The notes under the pieces were generated by a model that saw only the letters and a list, made by a program, of their open reading frames with translations, made no database searches and had not been told where the DNA came from. Source: Paracoccus haematequi (GTDB lineage: Bacteria; Pseudomonadota; Alphaproteobacteria; Rhodobacterales; Rhodobacteraceae). From it: a stretch of 64,000 nucleotides of DNA. The position numbers and the translations under genes are program-made. Every line of letters begins with the position of its first letter. Within the stretch, counting starts at the first letter, position 1. Positions 1 through 8,688 of this stretch are shown in pieces. The stretch spans positions 1 through 64,000 of the forward strand of contig CAMCVS010000008.1 of the NCBI GenBank assembly GCA_945881965.1, written 5' to 3'.

Positions 1-234
1 GGCCAAAATTTCGCCCGGACGCGCACGGCCGGTATGCAACAGATGCGCGATGCGCGCGGTCAGCGCCCGCGTCTTGCCGGTGCCCGCGCCCGCCAGCATC
101 AGGACCGGGCCATCCAGCGCCTCGACCGCCGCGCGCTGCGCGGGGTTCAGCCCCTCCAGATACGGGGCCGATCCCCCCGGCAGTGTGCGGGAGGCCATGG
201 CGCGGGCGGACAGGGGCAGGTTCGTGTCATTCAT
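1..234 (-). CDS. UvrD/PcrA-type DNA helicase, N-terminal part (runs off the window)
   Basis: The first 78 codons of a superfamily 1 helicase, read leftward from an ATG at 234. The visible protein starts [20 protein letters not shown] and contains the N-terminal helicase pattern [18 protein letters not shown] (Q-motif region) followed by Walker [16 protein letters not shown]. Family members are ATP-dependent 3'-5' helicases of repair and replication (UvrD, PcrA, Rep). Which subtype it is cannot be decided because the rest lies outside the window. It is divergent from the dienelactone hydrolase gene, sharing a gap of about 140 bases. Confidence 0.85.
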   Translation of the reverse strand, partial: MNDTNLPLSARAMASRTLPGGSAPYLEGLNPAQRAAVEALDGPVLMLAGAGTGKTRALTARIAHLLHTGRARPGEILA

Positions 235-373
235 GAACGGGACGATAACGCCCGCGCGGCCGGACTTAAAGAGTTGTTCGCATATTGTTCCAGACAATGC
301 GGCTCACGCGGTTGTCACGCGGGCGGGGCACGAATGCGTGATACCTTTGCCGCATCGCAACAGGAGACGCGCC

Positions 374-1261
374 ATGACCCGGATGACCGCCAAGGATTTC
401 GCCCCGGAATTGCTGGAACTGTATGATTTCTATGCCCATGGCCGGATCACCCGGCGCGAATTTCTGGACCGTGCGGCGAAATACACCGCCGCTGGTGTGA
501 CGGCGGCGATGGTGCTGGACATGATGGCGCCGAATTACGCGCTGGCGCAACAGGTCGCCCCGGATGACGCGGCGATTCGCGGTGAACGGATCAGTTACCC
601 GTCGCCCAACGGGCATGGGGCGGTGAGCGGGTTGCTGGTGCGGCCTGCGGGTGTCAGCGCGCCGGTGGGCGGTGTGGTCGTGGTCCACGAAAATCGCGGG
701 TTGAACCCCTATATCGAGGATGTCGCGCGCCGCATTGCCAAGGCGGGTTATGTCGCATTGGCCCCCGATGGGCTGACATCGGTGGGCGGCTATCCCGGCA
801 ATGACGACCGGGGGCGCGAATTGCAGGCCAGCGTCGATGGCGCGAAATTGATGAATGATTTCTTTGCCGCGATTGAACACCTGAACACACTTGACGGCGT
901 GAACGGCAAGGTGGGCATCGTCGGCTTTTGCTATGGTGGCGGCGTGTGCAATGCGGCGGCTGTCGCCTATCCGGAACTGGCCTGCGCGGTGCCGTTCTAT
1001 GGCCGTCAGGCGGCAGCCGCCGATGTGCCGAAAATCCGCGCGCCGCTGCTGTTGCATTTCGCCGAACTGGACACCCGGATCAACGAAGGCTGGCCCGCCT
1101 ATGAGGCCGCGCTGAAGGCCAATGGCAAGACCTATGAGGGCCGTATCTACCCCGGCGTGAACCACGGGTTCCACAACGACACCACGCCGCGTTACGACGC
1201 CGCCGCCGCGACGCTGGCTTGGGATCGCACGCTGGGATGGTTCGCGAAATATCTGGCGTGA
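374..1261 (+). CDS. Tat-exported dienelactone hydrolase family protein
   Basis: A 295-residue alpha/beta hydrolase. The nucleophile elbow GFCYGGG holds Cys186, as in dienelactone hydrolases, with likely triad partners Asp233 (ELDTRI) and His264 (NHGFHN); the family's conserved Glu is probably Glu106 (VVHENRG). The N-terminus carries a twin-arginine pattern (ITRREFLDRA, Arg27-Arg28) followed by a hydrophobic stretch and an ALA-Q cleavage-like site near residue 59, so export to the periplasm by Tat is inferred. About 25 residues precede the RR pair, which is longer than usual. ATG 374 is chosen because it follows AGGAGAC at good spacing; the open frame further upstream lacks family similarity. 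The natural substrate is unknown. Confidence 0.9.
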   Translation: MTRMTAKDFAPELLELYDFYAHGRITRREFLDRAAKYTAAGVTAAMVLDMMAPNYALAQQVAPDDAAIRGERISYPSPNGHGAVSGLLVRPAGVSAPVGGVVVVHENRGLNPYIEDVARRIAKAGYVALAPDGLTSVGGYPGNDDRGRELQASVDGAKLMNDFFAAIEHLNTLDGVNGKVGIVGFCYGGGVCNAAAVAYPELACAVPFYGRQAAAADVPKIRAPLLLHFAELDTRINEGWPAYEAALKANGKTYEGRIYPGVNHGFHNDTTPRYDAAAATLAWDRTLGWFAKYLA

Positions 1262-1302
1262 TCCCTCTTTTCTGTGCCCTGCGGCTGGGTTAGCCGTGGG
1301 GC

Positions 1303-2436
1303 ATGGATATGTTTCAGCAATACCCCGCCATCGCTGACCTGCGCGCCGCTGCGAAACGCCGGATGCCGTGGTTCGTGTTCGAATATCTGGAAAGCGCGAC
1401 GGGCACCGAATCGGTGCATCTGCGCAATCGTGCCGGGCTGGACCGGGTGCTGTTCATGCCGTCGATCCTGCATGGCGAGTTTACGCCCGATACGTCCGTC
1501 ACGCTGTTCGGGCGGACCCATGCCTTGCCCTTTGGCATATCGCCCGTCGGCATGTCGGGGCTGTTCTGGCCGGATGCCGAACGCCGTCTGGCGCGCGCGG
1601 CGACGACCGCTGGCCTGCCCTATGGCCTGTCCACGGTGGCCAGCCGCACCCCCGAAGAGGTCGGCCCGCATCTGGATGGCAATGGCTGGTTCCAGCTTTA
1701 CCCCCCGCGCGACGAGGGGATCCGGCGCGACATGCTGGCACGTGCCAAGGCCGCCGGGTTCACAGGGCTGATCCTGACCGTCGATGTGCCGGTGGCCAGC
1801 CGCCGCGAACGGCAGACGCGATCCGGCCTCACCTCGCCGCCGCGCCTGACGCCGCGCCTGATGCTGCAGGTCGCGCGCTGCCCGCAATGGGCGTGGGAAA
1901 CCGCGCGGCTGGGCATGCCCCGGATGCGGTTGATTGACCAATATGCGGCCAAGGTGACCGGCCTGTCATCGACCGAACATGTCGGCTACATGCTGCGCAC
2001 CTCGCCGGATTGGGATTACCTGCACTGGCTGCGCGACAATTGGGACGGCCCCTTGCTGGTCAAGGGCGTGCTGGACCCGCGCGATGCCGCGCCGCTGGAA
2101 AAGGCGGGCGTTGATGCGATCTGGGTGTCGAACCACGCCGGACGCCAGTTTGACGGCGCGCCCGCCACCATCGACATGCTGCCCGCGATCCGCGCCGAAA
2201 CCCGCCTGCCGATCATCCTAGACAGCGGCATCGAAGGCGGTCTGGATATCCTGCGCGCGCTGGCGCTTGGCGCGGATTTCGTCATGCTGGGCCGGGCTTG
2301 GCATTACGCGCTGGCGGCCTTGGGCGACAAAGGCCCGCCGCATCTAATTGACATGTTGAAGAAAGACCTGATCAGCAACATGGGCCAGATCGGCGCGCGG
2401 TCTTTGGCCGACCTGCCGGGGCGGCTGATCGGCTAG
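1303..2436 (+). CDS. FMN-dependent alpha-hydroxy-acid dehydrogenase (L-lactate dehydrogenase LldD-like)
   Basis: A 377-residue TIM-barrel flavoprotein oxidising 2-hydroxy acids to 2-oxo acids. The signature SNHAGRQFD holds the expected catalytic His278 and substrate-binding Arg281; the family usually has SNHGGRQ. Lys254 (LVKGVLD) and the FMN phosphate-binding segment [25 protein letters not shown] (307-331) are present. Length is normal for LldD, lactate monooxygenase or mandelate dehydrogenase, so substrate specificity is open. Its last four bases overlap the end of the convergent aroQ gene. Confidence 0.88.
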   Translation: MDMFQQYPAIADLRAAAKRRMPWFVFEYLESATGTESVHLRNRAGLDRVLFMPSILHGEFTPDTSVTLFGRTHALPFGISPVGMSGLFWPDAERRLARAATTAGLPYGLSTVASRTPEEVGPHLDGNGWFQLYPPRDEGIRRDMLARAKAAGFTGLILTVDVPVASRRERQTRSGLTSPPRLTPRLMLQVARCPQWAWETARLGMPRMRLIDQYAAKVTGLSSTEHVGYMLRTSPDWDYLHWLRDNWDGPLLVKGVLDPRDAAPLEKAGVDAIWVSNHAGRQFDGAPATIDMLPAIRAETRLPIILDSGIEGGLDILRALALGADFVMLGRAWHYALAALGDKGPPHLIDMLKKDLISNMGQIGARSLADLPGRLIG

Positions 2437-2882
2437 GCCAGCAGGGTCGCGATCCGCCGCAGCGCAAGGTCATAGCCCTGCACCCCGCAGCCCGCGATCA
2501 CGCCATCGGCGCGCAAGGATACATAGGAATGATGCCGGAACGCCTCGCGTTTATGCACGTTCGAAATATGCACCTCGATCACCGGGCCGTCAAAAGCGTT
2601 CAGCGCATCCAGAATCGCCACCGAGGTATGGGTATAGGCGGCGGGGTTGATCACGATGCCTAGCGCCGCCTCGCGCGCGGCATGGATGTGATCGACGATT
2701 TCGCCCTCGTGGTTCGATTGGTGAAACACCACCGCCATTCCCAGATCCGCCGCCGTCGCCGCACATAGCGTGGCCACATCAGCCAGCGTGTCGCGGCCGT
2801 AAATCTCTGGCTGACGCCGCCCCAGCAGGTTGAGGTTCGGGCCATTCAGGACATAGATCGTGGCGGGCTGTGCGACTGGCAT
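2433..2882 (-). CDS. aroQ: type II 3-dehydroquinate dehydratase
   Basis: A 149-residue enzyme of the shikimate pathway, converting 3-dehydroquinate to 3-dehydroshikimate as a dodecamer in the cytoplasm. Family motifs are intact: [19 protein letters not shown] with Arg22 and catalytic Tyr28, [15 protein letters not shown] (53-67), [16 protein letters not shown] (79-94) and [17 protein letters not shown] with catalytic His105. Length is typical. It ends in a 4-base tail-to-tail overlap with the hydroxyacid dehydrogenase gene, so the two cannot share a conventional intergenic terminator. Confidence 0.96.
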   Translation of the reverse strand: MPVAQPATIYVLNGPNLNLLGRRQPEIYGRDTLADVATLCAATAADLGMAVVFHQSNHEGEIVDHIHAAREAALGIVINPAAYTHTSVAILDALNAFDGPVIEVHISNVHKREAFRHHSYVSLRADGVIAGCGVQGYDLALRRIATLLA

Positions 2883-2934
2883 GGGCGTCTCCTTTGCGCT
2901 ACCGAACCGCAGAGGGCCGCGAAACGCAAGCCAC

Positions 2935-3966
2935 CTATTCCGCCGCCTGCATCTGTGGCGCGGGTCCGGGGATCAGGAACTGCGGCCGGTGCAGCACATG
3001 CCGCCCCCGCCCCGCGCGTTTGGCGGCATAAAGCGCCAGATCGGCGGTATGGACCAGCCGGTCCTGTTCCAAGGCGCGCTCGCCCAGCCACACCGCCGAC
3101 CCCGCGCTGGCCGAGATATGCAGCAAGCGGTTGTCCCAGGGGATCGGGTCTTCAAGCCGGATGATGATGCGGCGCGCGACATCGTCGATCCGGTCGGGCC
3201 GCGTCAGACCGGGCAGCAGCAGCATGAATTCATCGCCGCCGATGCGCAGCGCGGTATCACCCTGCCGCACCGCGCCGGTCAACACGCCTGCCACCCGGCG
3301 CAGCACGTGATCGCCCGCCGCATGGCCCGCGCTGTCATTGACCTGTTTGAAGTAATCCAGGTCCAGATGCATCAGCGCGAACGGTTCCCCCGCCACCGCC
3401 AGCCGCGCGAAAAGGCGGTCCAGCGCGCGGCGATTGGCCAGACCCGTCAGCGCGTCGGTATAGGCCTGTTCCTCGGCAGCGATCTTTGCGCCTTGCAGCC
3501 GCTGGTTCAGATGGCGGCTGGCGGCCATCGCCGCCGATTTCGCCTCGACCAGATACAGCATTTCGACCGCAAGGTCGGTGGCCGCAAAATCCGCCGCCGT
3601 CAGGGCATAATCGCGCACCGCGTCGATGACCGAAATGCCGAAGGACAGGTTCACCACCGCGCCGCCATCCGGCAGCCCGACCAGCACGCCTTTCAGCCCG
3701 GTCTTGGGCGGCGCGCGCAGCGCCATGTGCAGCTTGACACCCGCCAACTGCCGCAACGTATCCATATCTGCCGCGCCGCGCGGGCGCTGCACCGTGATCA
3801 GGTCAAAGAACCGCCGCCCGACTGCCCCCGCCACGATGCGCGCAAACGTCGGCCCCGCATGGCGGATGACGCCGTCCGGGGTCAGTTCGACATGCATCGG
3901 GCACAGGTCATCCAACACCCGCCGTTGCAGCGCGGCCTGCGTCACATCAGGGGCCAGCGCGGTCAT
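2935..3966 (-). CDS. HNOBA-GGDEF diguanylate cyclase, partner of the H-NOX-like gene
   Basis: A 343-residue protein. Residues ~20-140 resemble the heme-NO-binding-associated (HNOBA/PAS-like) domain that couples to H-NOX proteins ([28 protein letters not shown]). A helical linker around 140-168 leads into a GGDEF domain with [13 protein letters not shown] (171-183) and an intact GGDEF at 243-247. An RxxD product-inhibition site (Arg234-Asp237) sits five residues before it. It is therefore predicted to make cyclic di-GMP with product feedback. ATG 3966 is chosen: it lies one base after the stop of the upstream H-NOX-like gene, so the two are probably cotranslated. A longer frame upstream is out of register with the family. 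Confidence 0.88.
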   Translation of the reverse strand: MTALAPDVTQAALQRRVLDDLCPMHVELTPDGVIRHAGPTFARIVAGAVGRRFFDLITVQRPRGAADMDTLRQLAGVKLHMALRAPPKTGLKGVLVGLPDGGAVVNLSFGISVIDAVRDYALTAADFAATDLAVEMLYLVEAKSAAMAASRHLNQRLQGAKIAAEEQAYTDALTGLANRRALDRLFARLAVAGEPFALMHLDLDYFKQVNDSAGHAAGDHVLRRVAGVLTGAVRQGDTALRIGGDEFMLLLPGLTRPDRIDDVARRIIIRLEDPIPWDNRLLHISASAGSAVWLGERALEQDRLVHTADLALYAAKRAGRGRHVLHRPQFLIPGPAPQMQAAE

Positions 3967-3967
3967 G

Positions 3968-4549
3968 TCACGCGCCCGCCGCCAAAGAGAACCGCCGCCC
4001 TTCGGCATGGGCCGCGTCCAAGAGGCGGATCGACACCGTTTCGCCGCCGTCGCCGCCCACATAGTCCAGCAGCACCAGCGCGCCGTAATCATCCGCCATT
4101 GCGCGCAACATGCCGACCACGGCATGCCCCGCCCCGCGCGGCGCACCCGTCAGCACCAGACGGTAATCCTCTGGTCCGTCGCTGTGCAACGCGATCTCCG
4201 GCAGCACCAGATCATCCACCGCCAGCCGCGCCCAATCCGGCAGGTCGTCCAACGTGTGCAGGAAATCGACGAAATCCACCCCGCCAAACCGCAGCAACCG
4301 CCGCAAAGGCGCAACGCGGGCATGGGTCACAAGGTAATGCCCGATATCCTCCAGCACCTCGGCGCGGCGCCGCCCCAGTTCCGCGGCCAACCCGGCAATC
4401 ACCTGTTCGGTCAGCACATCATCATAGGACAGCATCGGTTCAAACGAGGTGACATCGCCCCCGGTGCGGCGCATCACGGCAGACCAGACCGCATCGCCAT
4501 AGCTGTCGCGCGCGAAATCCTGAATCGCGCGATTGATCAGGCCATGCAT
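3968..4549 (-). CDS. H-NOX-like (heme NO-binding fold) protein lacking the canonical heme ligand
   Basis: A 193-residue protein with H-NOX N-terminal features (MHGLINRAIQDFARDSYGDAVW) and the fold's general length and pattern. H-NOX proteins bind heme through a proximal His and sense NO or O2, passing the signal to a partner kinase or cyclase. Aligning from memory with Shewanella H-NOX, the proximal His position is Pro104 (TLDDLPDWARL); the nearest His is His98. The heme-propionate motif YxSxR reads TGAPR (134-138), keeping only the Arg. Ordinary heme binding is therefore doubtful. The downstream HNOBA-GGDEF gene starts one base after its stop, so they probably act as a sensor-cyclase pair. 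Confidence 0.8.
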   Translation of the reverse strand: MHGLINRAIQDFARDSYGDAVWSAVMRRTGGDVTSFEPMLSYDDVLTEQVIAGLAAELGRRRAEVLEDIGHYLVTHARVAPLRRLLRFGGVDFVDFLHTLDDLPDWARLAVDDLVLPEIALHSDGPEDYRLVLTGAPRGAGHAVVGMLRAMADDYGALVLLDYVGGDGGETVSIRLLDAAHAEGRRFSLAAGA

Positions 4550-4655
4550 GTTCGCCCCGTCTGCCCTGTTTCCCCACCATCAAAATCACTCTGCGGGAAA
4601 ACAGTTAACGTGGCCTCAACATTTCAAATCCACGCGAAATTCACGCGAAGCAGCC

Positions 4656-6242
4656 TCAGAAATCGGTCGGCGCGCCGCCTTCGGATTTGCGCCGCGCGAC
4701 GAAATCGGCCAATTCCTCGCGCCGCGCCATATCCATCGGCGGTTCCTCGAACCCTGCGATGATGTCCTTGAACACCCGGTGCGCGCGTTCGGGGGTCCAG
4801 ACCGACCCGGCGGCTTCCCACGCCTCATAGTTGCGCCAATCGCTGACGAAAGGCTGATAGAACGCAGTCTGATAGCGGTCTTGTGTGTGCTGGATGCCGA
4901 AATAATGCCCCGACGGCCCCACCTCGCGGATGGCGTCGATGGCGATGTCATCGGGCGTGGTGGCCCAGACCGCTGGTTCCATATAGCGCTGGATCATCTG
5001 CAACACTTCGCAATCCATCACGAATTTTTCGGGGGACGCGATCAGCCCGCCTTCCAGCCAGCCCGCCGCATGATAGACCATATGGGTGCCGGATTGCACT
5101 GCCGACCACAGGCTATTGCTGGTTTCCCACATCGCCTGCCCGTCGGGCACGTTGGCCGCGCAAACGCCGGACGCCCGCATCGGCAAGCCATAGAACCGCG
5201 CCATCTGCCCGGTCATCTGCGTCGCGCGCATGTATTCGGGGGTGCCGAACGCGGGCGCACCCGATTTCATGTCCACGTTCGAGGTAAACGTGCCGATCAT
5301 GCAGGGGATGCCGGGGCGCACATATTGGAACAGCGCGATGGCCGACAACGCCTCGGCCACCGACAACGTGACCGCCCCCGCCATCGTCACCGGGGCCATG
5401 GCCCCGGCAAGCGTAAAGGGCGTCACCACAATCGCCTGTCCCCGCCGCGCCAGCCGCAGACAGCCGTCGATCATCGGCTGGTCATGTTTCAAGGGCGAGG
5501 TGGAATTGATGTTGGTGTACATGTGCGGGCGCGCGTCGAATTCGTCATGCGTCAGCCCGCCCGCGATGCGCACCATCTCCATCACGTCCTCGACCCGCTC
5601 GCGGCCAAGCGAATAGGCATGCACCACCTTGTCGCAAATCGTCAGCTTGTCGAACAGCACGTCCAGATGGCGCACGGACGCATGCACATCGACGGGTTCC
5701 ACCGGATAGCCGCCCGCGAAATGGATGCAGTTGAAATACTGCGTCAGTTTCAAGAGGTTCTGGCATTGCGCCCGCGTGCCCGCCACTTTGCGCCCGATTT
5801 CAAGGTCATGGTAATTCGGCGGTGACGACACGTTGCCGAACAGGATGTGCTTGCCGCCCAAGGTGATCTTGCGATCCGGGTTGCGCGGCGTGATGTCGAA
5901 TTGCGCGGGCGCGTGGGACAGCATCTCCATCACCCAGTCGCGGCCCATGCGCACATTGGTGCCGTTGACGGTGCAACCGGCTTGGCGGAACAGCGCAATC
6001 GCCTCTTCATTCAGAAACTCGATGCCGATATCTTCCAATATGCGCATGGCGCCGTTGTGGATGGCCTCGACCCCTTCGGGCGGCATCGGTTCGGTCGGGC
6101 GGTCGTGGTTGACGGGCAACCGCCACGGCATCTGTTCGATGACCGCATGGCCGCGCCGCGCCGCATGGCCTGCGCGCCCGCCAGACCGGCTTGCAGCGCG
6201 CCGCTGGGTCTTGTCCGGCGTGATGTCCTGTGCGTCGGCCAT
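4656..6242 (-). CDS. trimethylamine methyltransferase (MttB) family protein, non-pyrrolysine type
   Basis: A 528-residue member of the MttB superfamily. Recognisable segments include RILEDIGIEFLNEEAIALFRQAGCTVNG (roughly 68-95), FGNVSSPPNYHDLEIGRKVAGT and GTFTSNVDMKSGAPAFGTPEYMRATQM. True trimethylamine:corrinoid methyltransferases carry an in-frame UAG for pyrrolysine. This gene runs uninterrupted, so it belongs to the non-Pyl branch that includes glycine-betaine demethylases (MtgB) and other quaternary-amine enzymes. No corrinoid protein or reactivase gene is adjacent, so the substrate remains unassigned. The N-terminal ~35 residues are basic and poorly conserved. Confidence 0.88.
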   Translation of the reverse strand: MADAQDITPDKTQRRAASRSGGRAGHAARRGHAVIEQMPWRLPVNHDRPTEPMPPEGVEAIHNGAMRILEDIGIEFLNEEAIALFRQAGCTVNGTNVRMGRDWVMEMLSHAPAQFDITPRNPDRKITLGGKHILFGNVSSPPNYHDLEIGRKVAGTRAQCQNLLKLTQYFNCIHFAGGYPVEPVDVHASVRHLDVLFDKLTICDKVVHAYSLGRERVEDVMEMVRIAGGLTHDEFDARPHMYTNINSTSPLKHDQPMIDGCLRLARRGQAIVVTPFTLAGAMAPVTMAGAVTLSVAEALSAIALFQYVRPGIPCMIGTFTSNVDMKSGAPAFGTPEYMRATQMTGQMARFYGLPMRASGVCAANVPDGQAMWETSNSLWSAVQSGTHMVYHAAGWLEGGLIASPEKFVMDCEVLQMIQRYMEPAVWATTPDDIAIDAIREVGPSGHYFGIQHTQDRYQTAFYQPFVSDWRNYEAWEAAGSVWTPERAHRVFKDIIAGFEEPPMDMARREELADFVARRKSEGGAPTDF

Positions 6243-6362
6243 GGCGGTCTCCTGTCCTGCAATCGTTATGGCGTCAGAAAACCATGCCCGCGCCGGGGGC
6301 TGTTGATCTTCTGCGACCGAATATGTCGCTTTTCTGGCAGGGCGCGCGCCGATCTGCGGCGT

Positions 6363-6875
6363 TCAGTCGGCCACAGCGCGCAAGCGCGTCAGATCATAGC
6401 CCTGCCAGCCCAGGATATCCCGCGCCGCGCGCAGCCGATCCGCGCTGATCCGCCCGCGATCCATGATCCAGCCCAGTCGCCCGTCCGGCGATCCCAGCAC
6501 GGCGGTGCGGAAATCATCATCGACCCAGATCACCCAGAGCTCTGGCCCGGAAACACCGGCAGACGGGGCCCGCACCAGCCGCCCCGGCCCCGTCACCGCA
6601 TAGCGCCCGGCGGGCAGCATCCAGCCGCCTTGCGTCACATCCATCCCGCCCGGCGCCTGCGCCAACCGCAGCGTCACCCCCGGCAACCGCCCTGGAGCCG
6701 CCGCAAACGCCGCCACCACGCGCCAATCGCCCGCCATCCGCGCCGCATCGAACCGGGTCGATGACGCAAACGGCGCACCCGCCGTGCGAAACACCGTCTG
6801 TGCGGGCGGGGCCACAGGGGCCGGGGCCGCGCAGCCCGCCACCAGCAGGATCATGGCCAGCCATCTTGCGCGCAT
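6363..6875 (-). CDS. lipocalin-family lipoprotein
   Basis: A 170-residue precursor with a short signal peptide and lipobox LVAGC, so it is predicted to be lipid-anchored at Cys15. The mature part starts with a Pro/Ala linker, followed by the lipocalin GxW-type motif (MAGDWRVVAAF, ~47-57). The Blc-like strand pattern WVIWVDDDFRTAVLGSPDGRLGWIMDR (~114-140) follows. Lipocalins bind small hydrophobic molecules; bacterial Blc binds lysophospholipid. ATG 6875 is used. An in-frame ATG at 6890 is possible but falls inside a dispersed sequence motif (6887-6906). Confidence 0.8.
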   Translation of the reverse strand: MRARWLAMILLVAGCAAPAPVAPPAQTVFRTAGAPFASSTRFDAARMAGDWRVVAAFAAAPGRLPGVTLRLAQAPGGMDVTQGGWMLPAGRYAVTGPGRLVRAPSAGVSGPELWVIWVDDDFRTAVLGSPDGRLGWIMDRGRISADRLRAARDILGWQGYDLTRLRAVAD

Positions 6876-6886
6876 GCCTTGTTCTT

Positions 6887-6906
6887 TCATTTTGCCGAAA
6901 ATACTC
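6887..6906. repeat. dispersed TCATTTTGCC..AAATAC motif, copy 1
   Basis: The plus strand reads TCATTTTGCCGAAAATACTC. A near copy with one extra base occurs at 63788-63808 (TCATTTTGCCATAAATACCTC). Both copies sit between genes, next to a minus-strand gene boundary. I recall similar sequences recurring between genes in Rhodobacteraceae genomes, but that is memory and not shown here. Confidence 0.5.
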
Positions 6907-7064
6907 AAAACCGCGCGCGCCACGGCGCCGCCGCTGCCAAACCGGGATAACACCGCCGTCCCGTAACGCGCCGCGCGCCGCAGAGCAATCGCCACTCCCG
7001 GCTTGGCTTCCGTCCGCCCCCGGTGTAAGCCCGCGCCTTGATCGCAAAAACCGGAGTCCCGTCG

Positions 7065-7859
7065 ATGCAGGGCAGCGCCAATCTCAACATCATGCTCAAG
7101 GCCGCGCGCAAGGCGGGCAAATCGCTCGTCAAGGATTTCCGCGAGGTCGAGAACCTGCAAGTGTCGATGAAAGGTGCCGGGGATTTCGTATCCAAGGCCG
7201 ATATCATGGCCGAAAAGATCCTCAAGGAAGAGCTGATGGGCGCGCGCCCGACCTATGGCTGGTGCGCCGAGGAAAGCGCGGAAATCGCGGGCGAGGACCC
7301 GACGCGGCGCTGGATCGTCGATCCCTTGGATGGCACCACCAATTTCCTGCACGGCCTGCCGCATTGGGCGGTGTCGATTGCGCTGGAACACAAGGGGCAG
7401 ATCGTCGCGGCCGTGGTGTTCGACGCCGCCAAGGACGAGATGTTCTATGCCGAAAAAGGGGCCGGTGCGTGGATGAACGATTCCAAACGCCTGCGGGTGT
7501 CGGGCCGCAACCGGATGATCGAGGCGATTTTCGCCACTGGCATCCCCTTTGCCGCCAAGCGCACCCTGCCCGCGACGCTGCAAGACCTCGCACGGCTGAT
7601 GCCCGCCTGCGCCGGGGTGCGGCGCTGGGGCGCGGCGGCGCTTGACCTCGCCTATGTCGCGGCGGGGCGCTATGACGGCTTCTGGGAACGCGAGCTGCAA
7701 CCCTGGGATATCGCCGCCGGGATGCTGCTGGTGACCGAGGCGGGTGGTCTGGTCGGCCCGATCCGCGACGGCCATAACCCCATCGAACACGGCGATATCG
7801 TGGCCGCCAACGGCGATATCTTCAGCAGCTTCGCCGACATCATCCGCGCGCGGCCCTGA
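7065..7859 (+). CDS. inositol monophosphatase family protein
   Basis: A 264-residue Mg-dependent phosphatase of the IMPase/SuhB family, hydrolysing myo-inositol phosphates or related sugar phosphates. Metal-site motifs are intact: WCAEES (Glu69-Glu70), DPLDGTTNF (Asp86-Asp89) and the C-terminal ELQPWDIAAG. Length is typical. ATG 7065 follows GGAG at good spacing; an in-frame ATG at 7038 lacks this. The gene ends two bases before the convergent rhomboid gene. It could equally be suhB or an archaeal-type fructose-bisphosphatase/IMPase. Confidence 0.92.
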   Translation: MQGSANLNIMLKAARKAGKSLVKDFREVENLQVSMKGAGDFVSKADIMAEKILKEELMGARPTYGWCAEESAEIAGEDPTRRWIVDPLDGTTNFLHGLPHWAVSIALEHKGQIVAAVVFDAAKDEMFYAEKGAGAWMNDSKRLRVSGRNRMIEAIFATGIPFAAKRTLPATLQDLARLMPACAGVRRWGAAALDLAYVAAGRYDGFWERELQPWDIAAGMLLVTEAGGLVGPIRDGHNPIEHGDIVAANGDIFSSFADIIRARP

Positions 7860-7861
7860 CC

Positions 7862-8611
7862 CTATCCCCGCCGCCGCCCCGCGCGCGGCACACCCGACAG
7901 CACCGCCGGATAGGTCGCCGCCGCATGGGGCGGATGGCCCTCGGTGCGGGTCCAGAACGCCATGCCGCCCAGCCGCAGGAACAAGGGCAAGGCCAACGCC
8001 ACCCCCGCCACGAATCCGCCCGCATGGGCCCAATAGGCGACGCCGTCGGTGTCCGTCTGCGCGCCGAACCCACCCATCAGTTGCAAGCCGAACCACACCC
8101 CCAGCATCACCCAGGCTGGCACCGGGAAGATGCGGAAAAAGATGATCAGGATCAGCAGGATATCCACCTTGGCCTTGGGGAACAGCAGCAGATAGCCCCC
8201 CATCACGCCCGCAATCGCCCCCGACGCCCCCACCGTGGGGATCACCGACGCGGGGTCAGCGGCCACATGCGTCAGCCCCGCCGCAACCCCCGCCGCCAGA
8301 TAGAACACCAGAAAGCCGAAGTGCCCCATCTCGTCTTCCAGATTGTCGCCGAAGATCCACAGGAACAACATGTTCCCCGCCAGATGCATCAGCCCGCCAT
8401 GCAGGAACATCGACGTGACCAGCCCGCCCACCTCGCCATATTCCGTCACCGCTGCCGGATAAAGCGCCCATTGCCGGAAGAACGCGTTCAGCGCCGCCTC
8501 ATCCTGAAACAACGGCCAATAGCCCAGGAATATCAGCACATTGGCCGCAATCAGCCCCCAGGTGACAAAGGGCGCGTTACGGGACGGGTTGTGATCGCGG
8601 ATCGGCAGCAT
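7862..8611 (-). CDS. rhomboid family intramembrane serine protease
   Basis: A 249-residue polytopic membrane protein. The catalytic dyad is Ser130 in GASGAIAG and His196 in YWAHAGG. The HxxxN motif (His76-Asn80, MHLAGNMLFLWIFGDN) lies in an earlier membrane segment, as in the family. About six hydrophobic helices are visible between residues 14 and 215, followed by a ~35-residue basic cytoplasmic tail. Rhomboids cleave other membrane proteins inside the bilayer; the substrate here is unknown. Confidence 0.93.
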   Translation of the reverse strand: MLPIRDHNPSRNAPFVTWGLIAANVLIFLGYWPLFQDEAALNAFFRQWALYPAAVTEYGEVGGLVTSMFLHGGLMHLAGNMLFLWIFGDNLEDEMGHFGFLVFYLAAGVAAGLTHVAADPASVIPTVGASGAIAGVMGGYLLLFPKAKVDILLILIIFFRIFPVPAWVMLGVWFGLQLMGGFGAQTDTDGVAYWAHAGGFVAGVALALPLFLRLGGMAFWTRTEGHPPHAAATYPAVLSGVPRAGRRRG

Positions 8612-8688
8612 GGCCGCAACCTGTCGCGCGCGTCCGCCCGCGTCAATCCCCCGCTTGACCTCTGCGTCCGCCGTGCCATCCTAGGTCC

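Noticed and set aside
4656-6242. Pyrrolysine-containing MttB
   Set aside because: The frame is uninterrupted by TAG and no pyl genes or corrinoid protein are present.
6876-8096. Long upstream extension of the lipocalin frame
   Set aside because: It overlaps the inositol monophosphatase and rhomboid genes and lacks similarity; the lipobox start near 6875 explains the gene.
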